Source of the DNA: Sphingomonadales bacterium
Lineage (GTDB): Bacteria; Pseudomonadota; Alphaproteobacteria; Sphingomonadales; Sphingomonadaceae
DNA length: 5,940 bases
Reading direction: 5' to 3'
Assembly: GCA_020200935.1 (NCBI GenBank)
Contig: JAIVHR010000051.1
Coordinates: 1-5,940, forward strand
The position numbers and the translations under genes are program-made. A model generated the notes under the pieces. The model had not been told where the DNA came from. It saw nothing but the letters and a program-made list of their open reading frames with translations, and ran no database searches. Positions 1-5,940 of this stretch are shown here, one piece after another (positions within the stretch are counted from its first letter, which is position 1; each line of letters starts with the position of its first letter).

Positions 1-2659
1 TCAGACCCCAGCCGGAGTCGGCCGTGTAGCCGAGCGAGATCCGATGGCGATAGTTCGGCTGCGGCTGGCCGCAAGTGTTGCCGAACAGACCCACGCAGTC
101 GACCCAGGGCGAGGTCGGGAGCGACTGGAAGGCAGCCTCGAAATAATAGGTGGCTGCATAGTTCAGCGCCAGGCTGCCCGGGCCCACCGGGAAACGATAG
201 CCGGCATTGAGATCGATGCCGTCGGTACGCAGCCCGCCGATATTCTGCTGGGTGTTGATCACGAAGCCCGCCTGCCCGATCCACAACGAGCCGTTGGGCG
301 CGCGCTGGACCAGATTACAGAACTCGGCGGCACCGGTTGCGACACACTGGTTGAGGGCCAGCTGAGCGCCGATCCCCGCGATCGTGTCGTCGATCTTGAT
401 GTTGAAATAATCGATCGTGGCGGTGAAGCCGTCGAGACCGACGCCGCGCCCATCGACGACCAGACCGACCGTGTAGGAATCGGCCTTTTCGACATCGAGG
501 TTCGGGTTGCCGCCGCCCAGCTGATTATACTGGTTGGCCGCGTTCGGCGCGATATTGCCGTACTGAGCCGCCGAAACGCCGGAGTTGGCGCACGCCGCGG
601 CCGATGCCGTCGGCGTGGTGCCGGCGCAGGGGTCGGTACCGCCGAACAGCCCGATCGACTGCGGTGCGAAGAGCTCGACCACATTCGGGGCACGGACGGC
701 GCGGGCATAGACGCCGCGGAGACGGATGCCTTCGATCGGAGCGATCTCGATACCGGCCGAATAGGTGTGGCTGGTGCCCGAGGTGGTGTAATCCGACAGA
801 CGATAGCCGCCGGTCAGCTCGATCGAGCCGCCGTTGCCGAAATCGATGATCGGCAGACGGAGCTCGGCGAAGACTTCGCGGACCGAGAACTCGCCGCGAA
901 CCGGAACCGTCGGGCCGCCCTGGCCGGTGAGTGTGCCGAGGGTGAAGTTCTCGTCGCCCTGCACCTCATACTGCTCCTTGCGATATTCGGCGCCGAAAAC
1001 CACCGAGAGCGGATTGATCGTACCGAGCGGATTGTCGAGGTTGCCGCTGATGTAGCCCGAAGCGACCATCGTCTCGAGATCGGCATCGAGCAGGGCAGGA
1101 ACCGCGAGGAAGTCGAACTGCTCCCGCGTCACGCCGAATTCCTCGAAGACGTTGAGCGGAATACAGCCGTTCGCCGGATTGCGGCAGACGATCTGGCCGG
1201 TCGTCGGATCGATAACGGCGTCCAACGCCTGGTTCATCCGGTTGATCGAAAGGTCGTTCAGATACTGGTTGTTGAAGATGGTGTTACCACGCAGCAGATA
1301 GGCGTCGTAGCTCCAGTCATCGCTGATCTGGCCGCGAACGCCGAGTACGGCGCGATTCGAAGTGTGGCGAAGATCGCTCTGTCGCGGTGCGCCCTCGACC
1401 ATGCGCTTGCCGAGATAGACATAGTCGGTCGTATCGGCGAGTTCCGCGGGGCTCAGCGCGCCATCTCCGTCGCGATCGCAGCCGAACGCGATCTGCTGCG
1501 CCTGGCTGAACAGGGCATTGTCGCAGTTCAGGAACGGATTGTTCGCAAAGAAGGTGCCCGAGAAAGCGATCTGGGCGATCGACCGGTCGTCCATGAACTG
1601 GAACTCGGCATAGGGCTGCACCGACGGGCTGATCTCGTATTCGGCGAAGAAACCGGCCGTCCAGCGCTTGTCGGGACGCTGGAAGTGGTTGGTCGGCGCA
1701 TAGTTGTATGCGTCGGCGGCGGTGTAGGGCCGAATGCCGTCGGGATCGTTTGAATCGTTGATGAAGCTGCGGCCGGCGAAGGTGTTCCGGTCGAAGATCA
1801 GGAAACGGCCCGCGGGAACGGTCGTCGAACCCGTGCAGTTATAGCCGCTCGGCTGGGTGCTGCTGAAGTCCAAAGCGCAGGCGCTATAGTCATAGTCGGC
1901 CTGGAGCACGGCGTCGATCTGGCGATAGCCGAGATAGCCGGTGACATGGCCGCGACCGTCGTCGAAGCCGGCGCCCATGACGACATTGAAGTCGTAGCTG
2001 AAGCCGTCGACGGTGCTGCCTTCGGGATTGGCGAATCCGCGGCTGTCGAGCAGGTTCTGAAGCGGCTCCTGGTCGTTGTCATGCTGGTAGAACGCGACCT
2101 GGGCGTCCGCGCGGATGCCCTCGAAATCGCGATTCATGATGAAGTTGACAACGCCCGCGACGGCGTCCGCGCCGTAGGTCGACGAAGCACCACCGGTGAT
2201 GACCTCGACACGCTCGATGAGCGCGGCCGGGATCTGGTTGATGTCAGGCGCCGTGGCGAACGGGTCACCCGAAGGCATGCGGCGGCCGTCGACCAGCACC
2301 AGGGTGCGGATCGAACCGAGGCCGCGCAGGTTGACGGTCGCCGTACCCGAGGCGCCGTTGGCGATGAAGGCGGTCTGGCCGGCGACAACCTGCGGCAGCG
2401 CGTTGAGAAGGTCTTCCGCGCGGGTCGTGCCCGTCGCGGCGATTTCCTCGGCGCCGACGACGGTCAGCGGCGAGACGCTCTCGAGGTCGGGGCGCGAAAC
2501 GCGCGTACCGGTAACGACGATCGGCTGCGACGAGGACGACGCTTCGGGGTCGTCCTGCGCCAGAGCGGCGGAAGGCGTAAAGGCGAGAGCCATGCCCAAG
2601 GCCACCGGAGCGGCGCTTGCGGCATACTTCGCACGATTGAGAGTGTTGGTCTTTTTCAC
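1..2659 (-). CDS. TonB-dependent outer-membrane receptor (partial, C-terminus beyond left edge)
   Basis: Outer-membrane beta-barrel transporter that takes up a substrate using TonB-ExbBD energy; the substrate cannot be told from sequence. The frame is open for 886 codons from GTG 2659 to the left edge with no stop. The GTG start is chosen because an AAGGGA ribosome binding site lies 8 nt upstream and the protein then begins MKKTNTLNRAKYAAS, a signal peptide ending near ALAQ (residue 35). The TonB-box-like QPIVVTGTR is at residues 45-53. The plug domain (about 45-175) shows AEDLLNALPQV, NLRGLGSIRTLVLVDGRR, IERVEVITGGASSTYGADAV and AGVVNFIM, all classic for the family. The rest is barrel, with late landmarks VRAPNVVELF, LGGGNPNLDVEKADSYTVG and NYRHRISLGYTADSGWG. 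Family members of this type are usually somewhat longer, so I infer that several tens of residues including the last strand lie outside. Residues 395-406 form an EF-hand-like loop, and twelve cysteines occur as six pairs. It is divergent from the 2923 gene; no regulator or inner-membrane transporter is in view. Confidence 0.96.
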   Translation of the reverse strand, partial: MKKTNTLNRAKYAASAAPVALGMALAFTPSAALAQDDPEASSSSQPIVVTGTRVSRPDLESVSPLTVVGAEEIAATGTTRAEDLLNALPQVVAGQTAFIANGASGTATVNLRGLGSIRTLVLVDGRRMPSGDPFATAPDINQIPAALIERVEVITGGASSTYGADAVAGVVNFIMNRDFEGIRADAQVAFYQHDNDQEPLQNLLDSRGFANPEGSTVDGFSYDFNVVMGAGFDDGRGHVTGYLGYRQIDAVLQADYDYSACALDFSSTQPSGYNCTGSTTVPAGRFLIFDRNTFAGRSFINDSNDPDGIRPYTAADAYNYAPTNHFQRPDKRWTAGFFAEYEISPSVQPYAEFQFMDDRSIAQIAFSGTFFANNPFLNCDNALFSQAQQIAFGCDRDGDGALSPAELADTTDYVYLGKRMVEGAPRQSDLRHTSNRAVLGVRGQISDDWSYDAYLLRGNTIFNNQYLNDLSINRMNQALDAVIDPTTGQIVCRNPANGCIPLNVFEEFGVTREQFDFLAVPALLDADLETMVASGYISGNLDNPLGTINPLSVVFGAEYRKEQYEVQGDENFTLGTLTGQGGPTVPVRGEFSVREVFAELRLPIIDFGNGGSIELTGGYRLSDYTTSGTSHTYSAGIEIAPIEGIRLRGVYARAVRAPNVVELFAPQSIGLFGGTDPCAGTTPTASAAACANSGVSAAQYGNIAPNAANQYNQLGGGNPNLDVEKADSYTVGLVVDGRGVGLDGFTATIDYFNIKIDDTIAGIGAQLALNQCVATGAAEFCNLVQRAPNGSLWIGQAGFVINTQQNIGGLRTDGIDLNAGYRFPVGPGSLALNYAATYYFEAAFQSLPTSPWVDCVGLFGNTCGQPQPNYRHRISLGYTADSGWGL

Positions 2660-2667
2660 GTTTTGGA

Positions 2668-2673
2668 TCCCTT
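2668..2673 (-). promoter_or_regulatory. Ribosome binding site deciding the GTG start of the receptor
   Basis: On the minus strand AAGGGA sits 8 nt upstream of GTG 2659-2657. This supports the GTG as the true start. The next in-frame ATG (residue 23) would begin inside the hydrophobic part of the signal peptide and remove its basic KK N-terminus. Confidence 0.7.
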
Positions 2674-2726
2674 GCCTTGGGTGTTTATCCGGCGAACCGG
2701 CCTGAATCTCCGCCTGACGACAGGAT

Positions 2727-2739
2727 TTGCGCGACGCAA
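2727..2739. repeat. Perfect 5-3-5 inverted repeat TTGCG-CGA-CGCAA
   Basis: TTGCG and CGCAA are separated by three bases, giving a 13-bp dyad about 70-80 bp upstream of the receptor start codon. The position would suit an operator for a transcription factor controlling the receptor, but no regulator gene is in view and a 5-bp arm can arise by chance. Function is inferred only. Confidence 0.3.
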
Positions 2740-2782
2740 TGCCCCCTGTTTCACGCAGGCTTGCCGATGCTACTGCCTTATC

Positions 2783-2810
2783 CCGTCATGGCCTGTAAAG
2801 CGCCGTCATG
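2783..2810. repeat. Direct repeat CCGTCATG, two copies exactly 20 bp apart
   Basis: CCGTCATG occurs at 2783-2790 and again at 2803-2810, with the next two bases GC and CC. The 20-bp period is close to two helical turns, which would put both copies on the same DNA face, as in some tandem activator or repressor sites. It lies between the two divergent genes, 113 bp upstream of the 2923 start. No protein is known to bind it; the regulatory role is inference. Confidence 0.3.
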
Positions 2811-2922
2811 CCGCTTTCCGGCGTTCGGGCCGAAGCTGTCGCAGAATTGCAACAGTGGCAAATCGCGCGAAAAGCATGTCATAGAGCGTCGCCGAGTTCA
2901 TCGAGTGAAAGGATCGTCCCGG

Positions 2923-3444
2923 ATGAAGCGCTTGTTCATGGGTTTCCTCGCCGCCGGCCTGCTCGCCGCCGCGCCGGCGCCGATATTGGCCCAGGAAGAT
3001 GAAGAGCCGCCTGTTCCGCAGGTTTTCAACGATCTGATGGCCTGCCAATCGATCGCCGACGACGCCGAGCGGCTCGCCTGCTACGACGGCCGGGTCTCGG
3101 CGCTGCGCAGCGCGCAGGAGGCCGATTCGATCATGGTCGTCGATCGCGAGGAGGTGCGCGAGGCCGAACGCGGGCTGTTCGGCCTCAGGCTGCCGCGGCT
3201 GTTCGGCGGCGGCGAGCAAATCGACGCCATCGAATCGACGATCACCTCGGTTTCGGGCGGAAATCGCAGCCGGCCCTGGAGATTTACGCTTGAGGACGGA
3301 TCGAGCTGGGAGCAGATCGATACCGAGAGAATGTCGCGCGATCCGCGCCCCGGCCATCCGGTCCGGATCGAGCGCGCGGCGCTCGGCAGTTTCCGGGCCG
3401 AAATCAACGGAATGCGCAAGATACGCGTGAGCCGGGTCCAGTAG
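2923..3444 (+). CDS. Exported protein of unknown function with a C-x(11)-C motif (ACQSIADDAERLACYD)
   Basis: This 173-residue protein has an N-terminal signal peptide (MKRLFMGFLAAGLLAAAPAP, cleavage likely near ILA-QED at residues 23-24), so it should be periplasmic or envelope-associated. ATG 2923 is chosen because AAAGGA lies 9 nt upstream (2908-2913) and it places the signal peptide at the N-terminus; the open frame extends upstream to 2677 but that part looks non-coding. Residues 40-55 read ACQSIADDAERLACYD, a C..I.DD..RLACYD pattern with cysteines 41 and 53. I know similar motifs from small exported proteins, including VasI-like type VI accessory proteins, but nothing else here supports a type VI role. 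An acidic, charged middle (about 65-85) leads to a C-terminal part rich in beta-type sequence: PWRFTLEDGSSWEQID (118-133), then HPVRIERAALGSFRAEING. I do not recognise a catalytic site. It is a single-gene unit, divergent from the receptor and convergent with the M23 gene. Confidence 0.85.
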   Translation: MKRLFMGFLAAGLLAAAPAPILAQEDEEPPVPQVFNDLMACQSIADDAERLACYDGRVSALRSAQEADSIMVVDREEVREAERGLFGLRLPRLFGGGEQIDAIESTITSVSGGNRSRPWRFTLEDGSSWEQIDTERMSRDPRPGHPVRIERAALGSFRAEINGMRKIRVSRVQ

Positions 3445-4277
3445 AAGCGGTCCGGCCCGGGCGGCCGATCAGTCGCTGGCGACCGGCATCGGCCCGGCGA
3501 GCAGATAGGGATCGATCCGCTGGTCGCGCCATTTCATGCTCCAATGGAGATGCGGCCCGGTCGCCCGGCCGCTCGAGCCGATCGCGCCGATCGTCTGCCC
3601 GCGCACCACCCGCACGCCCTCGCCGACATCGATCCGAGAGAGATGCAGGAAGGCGCTGTTGAGCCCCATGCCGTGGTCGATCATCAGGAGATGGCCTTCG
3701 AGGGTGAAGGGGTCGGTCGCGGCGAGGATCACCGTGCCGTCGGCCGGCGCGACGATTGCGGTTCCGGCGGGCCGGGCGACATCGACGCCGGTGTGATAGG
3801 AGCCGGGCTCGCCACGATAGATGCGCTGCGAGCCGAAGGCCCCGCTGATCCGCCCGGTCACCGGCCATAGAAAGCGCTGCCGCCAGCCTTGAGCGCCGGT
3901 GCGTTGCGCCCGCGCATCGTTGATCCGCGCGATCTCGCCGGCGCGGCGGCGGCGGAATTCGGCGCTGCCGACGCCACCGCTCGGCGAGGCGTTGACATGT
4001 TCGATGTCCCAATCGCCGGGCACGACGCTCAACATCTCGGTCACCGTCTCGCCGCCGGCGAGCCGCGCGACGAGCCGCGCGCTAGACCCGTAATCGCGGC
4101 CGAAGGCGATCAGGAAGCGGTTGTCCTCATCGAGCTCGACAAGCTCGCCGTCGAATCTGAGGTCGGTGGTCGTGTCGGGCGCGCGGCCGACGACCACGCC
4201 GCCCTGACGCAACGCACCTTCGAGCACGAAATCGCGGTTGACCGGTTCGGGCGGCGGCGGAGCCGGGATCGGCACCG

Positions 4278-5940
<1,663 letters not shown>

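Larger units (their letters stand above)
2660..2922. promoter_or_regulatory. Divergent intergenic region between receptor and exported-protein genes
   Basis: These 263 bp separate two divergently transcribed genes, so promoters for both should lie here. I found no convincing -35/-10 pair on either strand. TTGCAA at 2847-2852 is a possible -35 for the plus-strand gene but has no good -10 at 16-18 bp. ATAAAC-like bases around 2682-2687 on the minus strand could be a -10 for the receptor but lack a -35. The region holds a short inverted repeat (2727-2739) and a direct repeat (2783-2810), listed separately. It is less G/C-biased than the flanking genes in places and has no open reading frame that looks coding. 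Confidence 0.5.

Noticed and set aside
44..1753. Long plus-strand open frame (569 codons) opposite the receptor
   Set aside because: It is antisense to a receptor with clear family motifs, its translation is Arg/Ala/Asp-rich without domains, and such long mirrors are expected in GC-rich DNA.
1946..2884. Plus-strand open frame (312 codons) opposite the receptor N-terminus and running into the intergenic region
   Set aside because: It is low-complexity Arg/Ala/Asp-rich translation with no domain, and it covers the receptor plug domain in antisense.
2677..2922. Upstream extension of the exported-protein gene to an ATG at 2677
   Set aside because: It would bury the signal peptide 82 residues inside the protein; the start at 2923 has a ribosome binding site and puts the signal peptide at the N-terminus.
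2806..3357. Minus-strand open frame (183 codons) opposite the exported-protein gene
   Set aside because: The plus-strand gene has a signal peptide and ordered motifs; the minus frame is Arg-rich and featureless.
3445..3468. Possible bidirectional terminator in the convergent gap (GCCCGGGC palindrome, GGCC arms)
   Set aside because: The arms are only 4 bp, or an 8-bp palindrome without a loop, and there is no T-tract on either side; it is not enough to call a terminator.

Overview
The window is GC-rich, gene-dense bacterial chromosome. Its content points to an alphaproteobacterium, most likely of the order Sphingomonadales. The evidence is a large sphingomonad-style TonB-dependent receptor, a DUF2093 gene (a family I know from alphaproteobacteria) beside xseA, an xseA divergent from purD, and strong G/C bias at codon third positions. 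The genus cannot be read from this sequence alone.

Layout. Positions 1-2659 (minus strand) hold a TonB-dependent outer-membrane receptor that starts at GTG 2659 and runs off the left edge after 886 codons with one continuous frame. Positions 2660-2922 are a divergent intergenic region with a small inverted repeat and an 8-bp direct repeat at 20-bp spacing. Positions 2923-3444 (plus strand) encode a 173-residue exported protein of unknown function. A 24-bp convergent gap follows. Positions 5855 down to 3469 (minus strand) form a tightly packed gene string: xseA (exodeoxyribonuclease VII large subunit), a 68-residue DUF2093 protein, and an M23-family lipoprotein peptidase. Positions 5854-5940 (plus strand) are the first 29 codons of purD.

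The genes are mostly housekeeping or envelope functions: DNA repair (xseA), purine synthesis (purD), peptidoglycan cleavage (M23) and nutrient uptake (receptor). I see no mobile element, CRISPR array, tRNA or rRNA, and no obvious new defence or biosynthetic system.

The most notable points are four. (1) The xseA reading frame loses family resemblance right after its conserved RGFA motif, four bases before the DUF2093 start codon, and then reads out of frame through DUF2093 and into the M23 gene, as if a deletion had removed the normal xseA end. (2) The start codons of xseA and purD share a CATG, so each gene's ribosome binding site lies inside the other's coding sequence. (3) The receptor contains a near-perfect EF-hand calcium-binding loop. 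(4) All 12 cysteines of the visible receptor fall into six close pairs.
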